Source: Oligoflexia bacterium
Lineage (GTDB): Bacteria; Bdellovibrionota; UBA1018; CAIMNF01
Assembly: GCA_903858975.1 (NCBI GenBank)
Contig: CAIOKW010000014.1
Span: forward strand, 1 to 33,039
Reading direction: 5' to 3'
DNA: 33,039 bases
Every line of letters begins with the position of its first letter. Within the stretch, counting starts at the first letter, position 1. A program made the translations under genes and the position numbers. The notes under the pieces were generated by a model. That model saw only the letters and a list, made by a program, of their open reading frames with translations, was not told where the DNA came from and ran no database searches. This document shows positions 9,001 to 17,930 of this stretch, piece after piece.

Positions 9001-9461
9001 AGGTGCCTGCCGTTTGTGAGATCAGTAGTACGCTCGTGCCGGATGCTAAGCTTCGTCTGTCTCTCTATCGGAAAATTTCAAACGCCAGAACGCCCGAGAT
9101 GGTGGATGCACTGTTTGAAGAGTTTCGAGATCGTTTCGGTGAGGTACCAATGGAGACCGAGAATTTATTTTGGCTCATCCGCCTAAAGAACTTACTGAAA
9201 AGAGCCGGCATTGAGCAACTCTCCGTAACTGGAGAGAGAACCTCGATGACCGTCAGAAAAACGTCGCAAGTCGATGCAGATGAGGTCATGAAGATCTATG
9301 CGGGCCCGAAAACGATTCGCGACCCGCGGGTACAACTGACTCCAGACTCCAAGATCCTCCTCACACTTCCATTTTTCAGCCTTCAGAGTCATCTTTTTGA
9401 GCTAGAGGCTTTTCTTAAGAAAATCGCGCCCAAAGCATTTGAAAATGCAAAAACCCACTGA
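6015..9461 (+). CDS. mfd: Transcription-repair coupling factor
   Basis: 1148 aa; CarD/RID region '[20 protein letters not shown]', Walker A '[16 protein letters not shown]', '[12 protein letters not shown]', '[16 protein letters not shown]'. Confidence 0.97.
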   Translation: MPADSREIKLSSSLAQAFSTYRSATQQKRSIQVMLLPRTEQIEELQLLLQSFIDAERNEVARPIEVCLWPAWEHSPFSPVSSSITQKTDRLRTLSLLSNPSPSLIILASLESWIQPTLPKSAFDQAQFEIELNDDAGLRDVLRQRLRNLGYVPSELVQEPGQFAFRGEILDVFIPTHPMPARIEFFDTIPETIRFFHPETQRTQKTEKPLQSILISPAEEVLFPWNEQGKILERIKEYCDLNQISRKVRDPIFENVRNGFLPDHFRTWFPFVYENLGHLKDYLPEDAVLSVLEPEQIQLELTRTTEFLKKEETKYSQPYWITPSFDRLYPALSALIDQTLNQAQRIVRAAPEDLKAKGPIPFDPLPSARVTENEIEEWLEDGFKVWVGTRGLTHQERLRFSLKKVQKNIGFKLLGFDSGESFQFLTEKQIILSETAIFGQAHQHSKRPSQPRHPKFEQTEGLDFQHHQDLAVGDFVVHSLHGVGKYVGLQELKSGNKHLGEYLLIEYSGGDKLYLPVYRLNTIQRYVASGGSASLDKLGTGQFEKAKQKARESARKLAINLVEIYAKRALLKGPRFDPPGDEYYEFCDQFEFTETEGQLKAIQDVLQDLEAGKLLDRLVCGDVGFGKTEVAIRAAFQAVQSGHQVALLVPTTLLAFQHEQSFKNRMKDFPIRIESISRFKTKKIQNETLKELKEGKIDILIGTHRILSKDVEWNRLGLLMIDEEHRFGVEHKEKIKAIQANTHTLTLTATPIPRTLNMAISGLKDISVIKTPPTNRQPIKTYVSSYSEELIKGALETELARGGQIFYLYNRVQSIQHQADEIQKLVPHAKVIVAHGQMSEAEIESKMLEFYQGQAQILVCTTIIESGIDVPNAGTILIHRADQLGLAQLYQIRGRVGRSHRKAFAYLLVNDESTLTNDAKMRLDVLQRFVELGSGFQIASYDLEIRGGGNFLGGEQSGHVTSVGLDLFTELLEEAIQELKGQKIDVEERHFEPEIQVPAVCEISSTLVPDAKLRLSLYRKISNARTPEMVDALFEEFRDRFGEVPMETENLFWLIRLKNLLKRAGIEQLSVTGERTSMTVRKTSQVDADEVMKIYAGPKTIRDPRVQLTPDSKILLTLPFFSLQSHLFELEAFLKKIAPKAFENAKTH

Positions 9462-9473
9462 TAAACTAAATTT

Positions 9474-10295
9474 ATGAAAAAAATATTTTTGCCTCAGGTT
9501 TTAGCCGGAGTTTTGATTTCAACCCAAATGACTTTTGCGAGCACGGAAGCGGCTCGTGTTAACGATCGTGTCATTACCCTGGAAGACGTGAACTCCAAGC
9601 TCGCCGAGGTCGCTCGCGCCAATCCTCTCAATGCGCCAACTAGAAAACAAATTCTCGATGACCTCATTAAGCGGGAAGCGGCGATTCAAGAAGCTAAAAA
9701 ATTGCGTCTCGACCAAGATCCGGTGGTCACTGAACGCATCAACAACGTCTTATTCTTCGCACTTTTGGAAAAGAAACTGGGCGCTGATTTTGAACGCATG
9801 ACGCTTTCCGAGGCGGAAGCAAAGAACTGGTATGAGAAAAATCCAGAAATTCGTACAAGCCATATCTTTGTAGCGCTCCCCCCAGATGCAACTGCGGATG
9901 ACGAAGCAAAAGCATCAAAGAAACTGGCAAATGCACTTTCAGAAATTAAGTCAGGCAAAGTTTCCTTTGCTGAAGCAGCTCAAAAGTATTCTGAAGACCC
10001 AAGCTCTGCCATGGGCGGAGATCTCGACTACCGAATGAAAGATCGCTTGGACCCGAGCTTTTATAAAGCTGCAATTAAGCTCGGCAAGGTGGGTGATATC
10101 ACTAACCCGATTCGCACTCCATTTGGGATGCATTTGGTACGATTAACCGGTAAACACCCCTGGGTAGAAGTAGATCGCACCCGAGTGAAGCGACTCATCA
10201 TTGAAGAACGCAGACAAGAGCTCGTTGGGCGATTCTTGAACGATTTGCGTCAAAAGACTAAAGTTTCAATCAGCGACAAGTCCCTTAAAGACTAA
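9474..10295 (+). CDS. Periplasmic peptidyl-prolyl isomerase, parvulin family (PpiC/SurA-like)
   Basis: Signal peptide MKKIFLPQVLAGVLISTQMTFAS; rotamase 'SHIFVALPPDA...FAEAAQKYSEDPSSAMGGDLDY...FGMHLVRLTGK'. Confidence 0.88.
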   Translation: MKKIFLPQVLAGVLISTQMTFASTEAARVNDRVITLEDVNSKLAEVARANPLNAPTRKQILDDLIKREAAIQEAKKLRLDQDPVVTERINNVLFFALLEKKLGADFERMTLSEAEAKNWYEKNPEIRTSHIFVALPPDATADDEAKASKKLANALSEIKSGKVSFAEAAQKYSEDPSSAMGGDLDYRMKDRLDPSFYKAAIKLGKVGDITNPIRTPFGMHLVRLTGKHPWVEVDRTRVKRLIIEERRQELVGRFLNDLRQKTKVSISDKSLKD

Positions 10296-10353
10296 GCTTT
10301 TCTGCTCCTTTAACATTGGAATTACTAGCGTTTTATGAGAAATCTTGGAGGTG

Positions 10354-11310
10354 ATGAACTTTCAAGATTTTTCTTTTTTAGGGCTCGCTCTTTCCTTAAT
10401 GCTGAATCCAGCACACGCTGAAATCGTGGATCGCGTTGAGGCAATTATCAACAAAAAGGCCATCTACAAATCGGATGTGGATTTATACAAGTCAACAATC
10501 TCACTTCGCGCAAAGGTAGATCCCCTTTTTGCCAGTGAGCCGCTCTCAAAGAAAATGAAACCTGCGGACTCTGAGGTCATTGATTTCTTAATTAATGAAA
10601 ATCTGATTCTTGAAAAGTTTCCCGTGGCTGATTCCGAGGTAGAACAAGAGATCAATGGAATCCAAGGTAACCTCAAGATTGATCGGGACTCCTTAAAGGC
10701 CGCTATTCGGCGCGAAGGGTTTAAGTTTGATGACTACTTTAAACTCATGCGCGCCTCTATTTCAAAGAGACAGCTGATTGATCGCGAAATTAGAAATAAG
10801 GCCGCTGTATCTGATGACGACATTCGCGCTGATTTTAACCGCGCGCACGCAGGCTCAAAATCATTCAGGGGCTCGTTTCATCTTTTTCTCATTAAGATCA
10901 CAAAAAAGAATTTTAAAACATCTCAGCTCGCAAAAGAACAGGCGCAAGCGGCGCTTGATTCCATCAAAAAAGCCGAGGCTTTTGAAGAGGTCGCAAAGCG
11001 CTTCAGCGATGATGAGTCTCAAGCGGCGGGTGGCGATTTGGGATACCTTTCTTACAGCGACATGTCGCCTATGCTTCAAAAGGAAGTTCAAAAGATTGGA
11101 CCCGAAAAGGTGGGCGGTCTGATCGAGGACAAACTTAATTACATGATTGTTAAGACAGGAGAGATCAAGGCCGAGAGTGATGCTGGGCTTGAGAAAGAAC
11201 GTGAGTCGATTCGAGGCCGCTTAATGGAAACCGAATTTCGCCACCAAGTTCAACTTTGGCTTGAGCGTGAACGCTCCAAAAACTTCGTAAAAATTAATAC
11301 AAAATCATGA
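10354..11310 (+). CDS. SurA-like periplasmic chaperone/parvulin (start uncertain: track gives TTG at 10345)
   Basis: N-terminal secretion signal followed by 'EIVDRVEAIINKKAIYKSDVDLYK', SurA-like; rotamase 'FEEVAKRFSDDESQAAGGDLGYLSYSDM'. Confidence 0.82.
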   Translation: MNFQDFSFLGLALSLMLNPAHAEIVDRVEAIINKKAIYKSDVDLYKSTISLRAKVDPLFASEPLSKKMKPADSEVIDFLINENLILEKFPVADSEVEQEINGIQGNLKIDRDSLKAAIRREGFKFDDYFKLMRASISKRQLIDREIRNKAAVSDDDIRADFNRAHAGSKSFRGSFHLFLIKITKKNFKTSQLAKEQAQAALDSIKKAEAFEEVAKRFSDDESQAAGGDLGYLSYSDMSPMLQKEVQKIGPEKVGGLIEDKLNYMIVKTGEIKAESDAGLEKERESIRGRLMETEFRHQVQLWLERERSKNFVKINTKS

Positions 11311-12251
11311 AACCCTTTGATCTTGTCATCACTCCCGGCGATCCCGATGGAATTGGTCCAGAAGTGACCGCAAAAGCGATCTTATCGCTTGCGCCGAAAC
11401 TAAAGCATCACTCGCTCGTTATTGTTGGTTCCTCGAAACCTTTTAAAGGCTCCTTTTCAAAACTTCAGCGGCTCGGGGTTGAGTTCTTTGAACCGCCCAC
11501 ACGATCAAGCCCCGGCTATCAATCGGGCTGGGCCATTGAAACGGCCACTCAGTTTGTAATGGCGGCACCCAAATCTCGCGCCCTCATCACGGGGCCCATT
11601 AGCAAGGAGCGTCTTCAAGCGGGTGGTTTTATATTTAAAGGCCACACGGATTTCCTAGCAAACCTCACTGATACAAAAAATGTAACGATGTTATTAGCGA
11701 ATGAGCTTTTCAGGGTCGCGCTCGTTACAAACCACTGCGCACTGAAAGACGTATCAAAAAGGATTACCGAAAAAGCGATTGAGACCACCTTCAGCCACAG
11801 TTTTGATTATGCATCTCAGCTCTTAAATAAAAAGCGACCGAAGATCGCGATCCTGGGTCTGAACCCCCATTCCGGAGAAAACGGAATCCTAGGAGAAGAA
11901 GAGAAGAATGTCATTATCCCAACTATAGCAAAACTGAGGAAGAAATATAAATCAGCCATCATTACTGGTCCTCATCCTGCAGACTCATTTTTTGCAATGG
12001 AAGCTAGAGCTAAGCCCAAGGATCACCATGACGTGATTCTAGCGATGTACCACGACCAAGGACTGATCCCTGTAAAGCTATCTGATTTTAGTCACAGCCT
12101 AAATATGACCTTAGGCCTCCCCATCGTTCGAACATCGGTAGACCACGGAACCGCTTTTGATATTGCAAAGAAAAACAAGGCCGACCCGAGCAGCATGATT
12201 TATGCGATCACTCAGGCGATTCAATATTTAAACTCAAGGAGCAAAGCATGA
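11307..12251 (+). CDS. pdxA: 4-hydroxythreonine-4-phosphate dehydrogenase
   Basis: 'TPGDPDGIGPEV', 'GHTDFLANL', 'GLNPHSGENGILGEEE', 'MYHDQGLIPVK', 'RTSVDHGTAFDIA'. Confidence 0.95.
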   Translation: MKPFDLVITPGDPDGIGPEVTAKAILSLAPKLKHHSLVIVGSSKPFKGSFSKLQRLGVEFFEPPTRSSPGYQSGWAIETATQFVMAAPKSRALITGPISKERLQAGGFIFKGHTDFLANLTDTKNVTMLLANELFRVALVTNHCALKDVSKRITEKAIETTFSHSFDYASQLLNKKRPKIAILGLNPHSGENGILGEEEKNVIIPTIAKLRKKYKSAIITGPHPADSFFAMEARAKPKDHHDVILAMYHDQGLIPVKLSDFSHSLNMTLGLPIVRTSVDHGTAFDIAKKNKADPSSMIYAITQAIQYLNSRSKA

Positions 12252-13639
12252 ACCCCACTATTTTTAGAGAGTATGACATCAGAGGAATTGCCGGGACCGA
12301 TCTCACTAAAGACTTCGCCTATGATCTGGGTCGAACCTACGCCGAGTGGGCGCTTGAGAAGTCCAAAAAAGAGACTCTCCTGATTTCAGTTGGGCGTGAT
12401 TGCCGCCTAACGAGTGATGAATATTCTGAGGCGCTTATCCGCGGGCTTCGCGAAGCTGGTTTGTCGGTAATTGACATTGGCGTGTGTCCGACACCGCTCA
12501 CCTATTTTTCTATCCATCACTATAAGACCGATGGCGGAATCATGATCACGGGGTCTCATAACCCTGCTGAATATAATGGTTTTAAAATTGGCCTTGGAAA
12601 AGACACCCTTCATGGCGAGCAAATCCAAGAACTTAAGCATGTGATGATGAAGGGGAACTATAAAAATCGCCCCGTGGGATCACTCACTCAGGCGGAGATC
12701 ATCCCGCATTATCTAAAATATGTGGCCGATCAGATGAAGCCCGCGAAAAAACTGAAAGTGGTGCTCGATGCAGGAAATGGAACCGCATCCAATGTTGCTC
12801 CACAACTTTTTCGAATGATGGGGGCTGAAGTCATTGAGCTCTATTGCGAGCTCGATGGCCGCTTTCCGAATCATCACCCGGACCCTACGGTTCCTAAAAA
12901 CCTGAAGGCCTTGATTGCAGCCGTGAAAGAACATAAAGCCGATTTTGGTGTCGGATATGATGGAGATTCTGACCGGATCGGTGCAGTCGATGAGAATGGC
13001 AAGATCATTTACGGCGATGAACTCATGGTGATTTTTTCTCGAGAGGTTTTGAAGAGCTTCCCTGGGGCTACCATCATTTCTGAAGTGAAATCGAGCCAAC
13101 GACTTTATCAAGATATCCAAAAGCATGGCGGCAACGGAATTATGTGGAAGACGGGCCACTCTCTGATCAAGTCGAAAATGAAGGAAACGAAAGCTCACCT
13201 TGCGGGCGAAATGTCAGGACATATTTTCTTCGCTGATCGCTGGTTTGGATTTGATGATGCGATTTATTCATCGGCTAGGCTCTATGAGATTGTAGCAAGA
13301 GAGGGAAAGCTCTCTTCCCTCACTGCTGATCTGCCCGCGGCGGTGAACACTCCTGAGATCCGTATCGACTGTGAGGAGGATAAGAAATTCACCCTCATTG
13401 AAGAGGCTGCTAAGCTCCTACAAGACCCATCCGCTAAGCTCACCAGCATCGATGGGCTTCGGGTCGATTATCCAGATCACTGGGGACTGATTCGCGCCTC
13501 CAACACCCAGCCAGTTGTCGTGATGCGTTTTGAAGCTCAGACCGAAGAAAAGCTAAAAGAGATTCAAACCAAGTTCGAAAATGCACTTGCGGCTGCCGCA
13601 AAGAAATGTGGTCATGGAGAATTCAAATACGGGCACTGA
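12248..13639 (+). CDS. Phosphomannomutase/phosphoglucomutase
   Basis: 'FREYDIRGIAGTDL', catalytic 'TGSHNPAEYNGFKI', Mg2+ loop 'GYDGDSDRIG'; 4-bp overlap with pdxA. Confidence 0.93.
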   Translation: MNPTIFREYDIRGIAGTDLTKDFAYDLGRTYAEWALEKSKKETLLISVGRDCRLTSDEYSEALIRGLREAGLSVIDIGVCPTPLTYFSIHHYKTDGGIMITGSHNPAEYNGFKIGLGKDTLHGEQIQELKHVMMKGNYKNRPVGSLTQAEIIPHYLKYVADQMKPAKKLKVVLDAGNGTASNVAPQLFRMMGAEVIELYCELDGRFPNHHPDPTVPKNLKALIAAVKEHKADFGVGYDGDSDRIGAVDENGKIIYGDELMVIFSREVLKSFPGATIISEVKSSQRLYQDIQKHGGNGIMWKTGHSLIKSKMKETKAHLAGEMSGHIFFADRWFGFDDAIYSSARLYEIVAREGKLSSLTADLPAAVNTPEIRIDCEEDKKFTLIEEAAKLLQDPSAKLTSIDGLRVDYPDHWGLIRASNTQPVVVMRFEAQTEEKLKEIQTKFENALAAAAKKCGHGEFKYGH

Positions 13640-16184
13640 GATTTTGGTTAAGGGCGCTCGCGTCCATAATTTGAAAAATATCTCAGTCAAAATACCTCAT
13701 CAAACTCTCACCGTGATTACCGGCCCCTCGGGCTCCGGGAAATCCTCTCTTGCGTTTGATACCATTCACGCCGAGGGGCAACGCCGCTACATTGAAACGT
13801 TTTCTACTTATGCTCGCCAGTTTCTAGAGCAAATCGAAAAGCCCGACGTAGACGAACTGAGTGGTCTCTCGCCCACAATTGCCATCTTACAGAAGACCAC
13901 CTCTTATAATCCACGCTCAACCGTTGGAACCGTAACTGAGATCTACGATCACTTTCGACTCTTGTACTCAAGGGTTTCAAAAGCATTTTGCCCAGGGTGT
14001 GGAGACCCCATTGAGTCTCTCTCCACTCAGCAAATTGTTGATTCGATACTAGCGTCCCCCGAGGGTTCTCGACTATCCATTTTGTCTCCCATCGCACGCG
14101 AGAAAAAGGGTGAGTTCCAAAAGGAGCTGCTTTCACTTAGACAAAAAGGCTTCACCAAGGCGCGCGTCGATGGTGAGATGAAGGACCTATCTGAGCCAAT
14201 CCGCCTTGAGAAAAACTTTAAACACACTATTGAAGTCGTCATTGATCGGGTGATCATCAAAAAGAAGGAAGAGTCGCTTCAGGCTCGTCTTTACGAAAGC
14301 ATTGAGCTGGGTCTCAAACTTTCAAAAGGCCTCCTCACGGTGGTCGAGCATCAAACTTCTGGTAAAAATCCGGAGCGCACCCTTTCACAAAATTTCGCGT
14401 GCAGTAAATGCGATATTTATCTACCGACGCCTGAGCCCAGAGTTTTTTCATTCAATAGTCCACTCGGTGCCTGTAAGCGCTGTGATGGGCTCGGTTTTGA
14501 ATCCTTTTCAGAAGCCTCGGATCAAGATGAGGATGGCGGTGGCTCCGAAGACCAGTCCTATGATTATAAAGAGCCCTGTAAAGAATGTAAGGGCGCTCGG
14601 ATTTCAAGCGAATCCCGCTCCTTTAAAATTTCGAACCTCGATATTGCAGAAGTTTGCGCAAAACCCATCGATGAGCTCGATGCATTTTTAAGTTCCATTA
14701 AGTTAAGCGATCGCGAGATGAAAATTGCAGGCGGTCTTATTAGAGAGACCAAAGAGAGGGTCGGGTTTCTCAGTAAAGTGGGCGTGGGTTATCTATCCGT
14801 AGATCGACCTCTTTTTTCTCTCTCAGGAGGGGAATCTCAAAGGATTCGACTGGCCTCTCAGCTGGGTAGCTCACTCGTTGGAATTACCTATATCTTGGAT
14901 GAGCCATCGATCGGACTTCATCCGAGGGACAATAAACTTCTCATTAACAGCCTGAAGCGCCTCCGGGATCTTGGAAATACTGTCATCGTTGTGGAGCATG
15001 ATGAAGAGACGATGATGGAAAGTGATTTTTTAATCGATGTTGGCCCAGGCGCTGGCGTGCATGGTGGGAATATTATTGCTTCAGGCCTACCCTCAGAAAT
15101 CTTAAAGCATCCGGAAAGTATTACCGGGAAATACCTGTCTCACCGATTAAAAGTTAATCCACCGAAGTTTAGACGCCCGGTTGATCCGAAAAAGATTCTG
15201 AAACTTGAAAAGGTGAACCTACACAATCTGAAAAATGTAGAGGCAGAATTCCCGCTTGGAATCTTCACCTGTGTCACGGGGGTTTCAGGCAGCGGCAAAA
15301 GCTCTCTGATCATGGATACGCTCTACCCCTTACTCCTAAACCACTTCTATGATTCCAATATTCCTGAGATGAGCGCCAAGATTACGAAGGGGATCAAAGA
15401 GGTAGATAAGGTCATCCAAATTGATCAAAGCCCCATTGGTCGTACGCCGCGATCCAATCCAGCAACCTATACCGGCATCTTCAGTTTCATTCGAAGTCTT
15501 TATGCTCAGTTGCCCGAATCTCAGCTACGTTCTTTTAAACCCGGTCGTTTCTCCTTTAACGTAAAGGGCGGAAGATGTGATGACTGTGAAGGGGACGGCC
15601 TCAAAAAAATCTCGATGAGCTTCATGGCTGATGCTTATATCACCTGTGACACTTGCAAAGGCGCACGCTACAAGGCGGATACCCTTCAAGTTCTCTTTAA
15701 GGGAAAGAATATCGCTGAGGTACTTGCGATGTCTGTGGATGAAGCGCTTCCATTTTTCATTAACATTCCTCCGATCAAAGAAAAACTTCAGGTGATGTCG
15801 GACGTGGGCCTGGGCTACATCAAGCTAGGACAAGCTGCGACGACGCTTTCGGGTGGAGAAGCTCAACGAATCAAACTTGCAAAAGAACTTTCACGCCGAG
15901 CTACCGGGAAAACCTTCTTCATTTTAGATGAGCCCTCGACAGGCCTCCATTTTGATGACATCAAAAAACTCCTGGGAATTCTTCACCGTCTGGTGGATCA
16001 AGGAAATACCGTACTCGTGATTGAGCACAATCTCGACATCATCTGTTCAGCTGACCACTTAATGGATTTAGGTCCAGAAGGCGGAAATGCGGGCGGAAAA
16101 ATCATTGCAACCGGCACCCCTGAAGAGCTTTCGAAATCAAAGACGAGTAAGATTGCGCCATTCTTGAAGGCCAAATTAAAATAA
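13614..16184 (+). CDS. uvrA: UvrABC excinuclease subunit A, apparently lacking the insertion domain
   Basis: Start taken at M12 of ORF 13581 (MENSNTGTEILVKGARVHNLKNIS). Two ABC modules: 'GPSGSGKSS', 'SGGESQRIRLASQLGSSLVG', 'GVSGSGKSS', 'LSGGEAQRIKLAKELSRR'; zinc module 'CDDCEGDGLKKISMSFMADAYITCDTCKGARY'. Confidence 0.96.
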   Translation: MENSNTGTEILVKGARVHNLKNISVKIPHQTLTVITGPSGSGKSSLAFDTIHAEGQRRYIETFSTYARQFLEQIEKPDVDELSGLSPTIAILQKTTSYNPRSTVGTVTEIYDHFRLLYSRVSKAFCPGCGDPIESLSTQQIVDSILASPEGSRLSILSPIAREKKGEFQKELLSLRQKGFTKARVDGEMKDLSEPIRLEKNFKHTIEVVIDRVIIKKKEESLQARLYESIELGLKLSKGLLTVVEHQTSGKNPERTLSQNFACSKCDIYLPTPEPRVFSFNSPLGACKRCDGLGFESFSEASDQDEDGGGSEDQSYDYKEPCKECKGARISSESRSFKISNLDIAEVCAKPIDELDAFLSSIKLSDREMKIAGGLIRETKERVGFLSKVGVGYLSVDRPLFSLSGGESQRIRLASQLGSSLVGITYILDEPSIGLHPRDNKLLINSLKRLRDLGNTVIVVEHDEETMMESDFLIDVGPGAGVHGGNIIASGLPSEILKHPESITGKYLSHRLKVNPPKFRRPVDPKKILKLEKVNLHNLKNVEAEFPLGIFTCVTGVSGSGKSSLIMDTLYPLLLNHFYDSNIPEMSAKITKGIKEVDKVIQIDQSPIGRTPRSNPATYTGIFSFIRSLYAQLPESQLRSFKPGRFSFNVKGGRCDDCEGDGLKKISMSFMADAYITCDTCKGARYKADTLQVLFKGKNIAEVLAMSVDEALPFFINIPPIKEKLQVMSDVGLGYIKLGQAATTLSGGEAQRIKLAKELSRRATGKTFFILDEPSTGLHFDDIKKLLGILHRLVDQGNTVLVIEHNLDIICSADHLMDLGPEGGNAGGKIIATGTPEELSKSKTSKIAPFLKAKLK

Positions 16185-16188
16185 AAAA

Positions 16189-16214
16189 CCCCCGAACCTT
16201 TTCAGGTCCGGGGG
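16189..16214 (-). terminator. Rho-independent terminator for atpE (convergent with uvrA)
   Basis: On the minus strand: CCCCCGGACCT-GAAA-AGGTTCGGGGG followed by TTTTTT; one G-U wobble. The plus-strand version has an A-C mismatch and lacks a good T tract. Confidence 0.85.
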
Positions 16215-16241
16215 CCTTTGAACTCTTCAGTTCACTTAAAA

Positions 16242-16568
16242 CTACTTGATTTTAAGGAACGCGATTACGAATGCGTAAAGAACGAGAGACTCGATCAACG
16301 CAAGACCGATAATCATTGGAGTGAATACTTTGTCAGAAGCGGCTGGGTTACGTGAAATCCCTTCAAGCGCTGCTGCTGCAGTTTTACCTTGTCCCATAGC
16401 TCCGCCAAGAGCTGCAAGACCAAGACCCAGACCTGCGCCAAGACCTGCTAGGTCCATAGCTCCGGTGCTAGTTGCTGCTGCCGCTGCAGTGTGAGCTGCT
16501 TCTTGTGCGAATGCCGCGCCTGTCATGAACAAACCTGCTACTGTCATCATTACTGTTTTCATTTTCAT
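16242..16568 (-). CDS. atpE: ATP synthase Fo subunit c with signal-peptide-like N-terminal extension
   Basis: '[29 protein letters not shown]...[19 protein letters not shown]' c-subunit hairpin; start at 16568 (M7 of ORF) preceded by AAGGAAA. Confidence 0.93.
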   Translation of the reverse strand: MKMKTVMMTVAGLFMTGAAFAQEAAHTAAAAATSTGAMDLAGLGAGLGLGLAALGGAMGQGKTAAAALEGISRNPAASDKVFTPMIIGLALIESLVLYAFVIAFLKIK

Positions 16569-16615
16569 TTTCTGTTTTCCTTTCATTGAGTTAATTACGA
16601 CGAAACTTTTTCAAA

Positions 16616-17326
16616 TCAGTGATCGTGACTTGCTGATAACGAGATATAGACCATAGTCATCAAACAAAATACGAACGCCTGAACTAGAGCAACAAAGAGC
16701 CCGATCCCGTAGAATATAGCAGGAACTCCATAGGGCACCAAGTTATTAAAAATTCCAAGAACCACGTGGTCTCCCATGATGTTTCCTCGAAGACGAAGTC
16801 CGAGAGAAATCGGGCGAAATACATGGGATGCGATCTCCACGATCAACATCAAGGGAGATAGCCACAAAATTGGGCCAGCAAAATGCTTCAAATATCCAAT
16901 TCCGTTTTCACGGAGGCCAACGTAATTGTAATAAAGAAATACGAAAAGGCCGAGCGCGAAAGTCGTATTGAGATTATCCGTTGGAGGCAACAATCCTGGG
17001 ATCATTCCAATTAAGTTAGACGCAAAAATAAAAATAAAGAGTGCCCCTACAATTGGGAAATACTTCTCTGCTCCGTGCTTGCCCATGACGTTCACAGCAA
17101 GCCCATAAAGTTTTTCGGCAAGGATTTCGAAAAAGTTTCTGAAGGTGAGCTTAGCATCCGGTACGAGGCCTTCATCTTCACGCTTTTTCGCTGCATTCAA
17201 TTGAATGCGAGCAATGAGACCTGCAATGATCACCATCGCTACCACAGCAGTTGCCATGAAAACGTGCCCGTATTCATGAACTTCAAATCCTGGAATCAAG
17301 CTTAACCAATTAAAACCGTGTTCCAC
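16616..17326 (-). CDS. atpB: ATP synthase Fo subunit a
   Basis: 'FRPISLGLRLRGNIMGDHVVL' contains the conserved stator Arg motif; multi-TM. Confidence 0.95.
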   Translation of the reverse strand: MEHGFNWLSLIPGFEVHEYGHVFMATAVVAMVIIAGLIARIQLNAAKKREDEGLVPDAKLTFRNFFEILAEKLYGLAVNVMGKHGAEKYFPIVGALFIFIFASNLIGMIPGLLPPTDNLNTTFALGLFVFLYYNYVGLRENGIGYLKHFAGPILWLSPLMLIVEIASHVFRPISLGLRLRGNIMGDHVVLGIFNNLVPYGVPAIFYGIGLFVALVQAFVFCLMTMVYISLSASHDH

Positions 17327-17332
17327 TATGCT

Positions 17333-17722
17333 TCACCCTTGTTGAGTTTCATTATATCTCCGAGAAATTACCGCAGAAACGAGCGGACCCACAGCCATGA
17401 ATCCAATCCCGAGTAGCGCAGCAGCGTCTGGAGCATTTCTTAATCTTTTCAGCGTTATAGCCAAAAATCCGAGACAAACCAACTTAAAAGTGAGGAAAAT
17501 CACCACCTGAAGGTTTCTGCCGCGCTGCTCAGGCGGGGTAAAGAAGAGTCGCCAAAAGAGAAACACCAAAAAAAGGAGGTCCAGCAGGGTTAGGAGGAAG
17601 ACCTGACAGAAGGCGGATCGCCCTTCAGGCTGATTCCAATAAATCCCAGTACCCATGAGGAGCCACGTGAGACTTACGAGTAGAAGGATATTTAAGAATT
17701 TTTTACTTTGTTCCGGTTTCAT
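17333..17722 (-). CDS. AtpI-like membrane protein
   Basis: Four-TM protein of about 130 aa directly upstream of atpB; position and size typical of ATP synthase protein I. Confidence 0.55.
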   Translation of the reverse strand: MKPEQSKKFLNILLLVSLTWLLMGTGIYWNQPEGRSAFCQVFLLTLLDLLFLVFLFWRLFFTPPEQRGRNLQVVIFLTFKLVCLGFLAITLKRLRNAPDAAALLGIGFMAVGPLVSAVISRRYNETQQG

Positions 17723-17930
17723 GATTCTTCTGATTCTTTTGGATCAAATACACCCGATAAAATCCGATGAGAAGCCCAATAAAGGCTCCCAGGACGGTTG
17801 CAATGTTTTGAAAGGGACGGTTTCGAGTGAGCCAATGGAGCAAACCCCCAAGCGCACTCGGGGTTACGACCACCTCGGCAATGATCACAGTAAAAAGGGC
17901 GAGTTGGCGGTATCGGTTTTCTTCACTCAT
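17703..17930 (-). CDS. AtpZ/AtpI-type small two-TM protein
   Basis: 75 aa, two TM, Gly-rich 'LGAFIGLLIGFYRVY'; 20-bp overlap with the AtpI-like ORF. Confidence 0.55.
   Translation of the reverse strand: MSEENRYRQLALFTVIIAEVVVTPSALGGLLHWLTRNRPFQNIATVLGAFIGLLIGFYRVYLIQKNQKNHETGTK

Noticed and set aside
12713-13198. 161-aa minus-strand ORF inside the phosphomannomutase gene
   Set aside because: Antisense shadow of a conserved enzyme gene.
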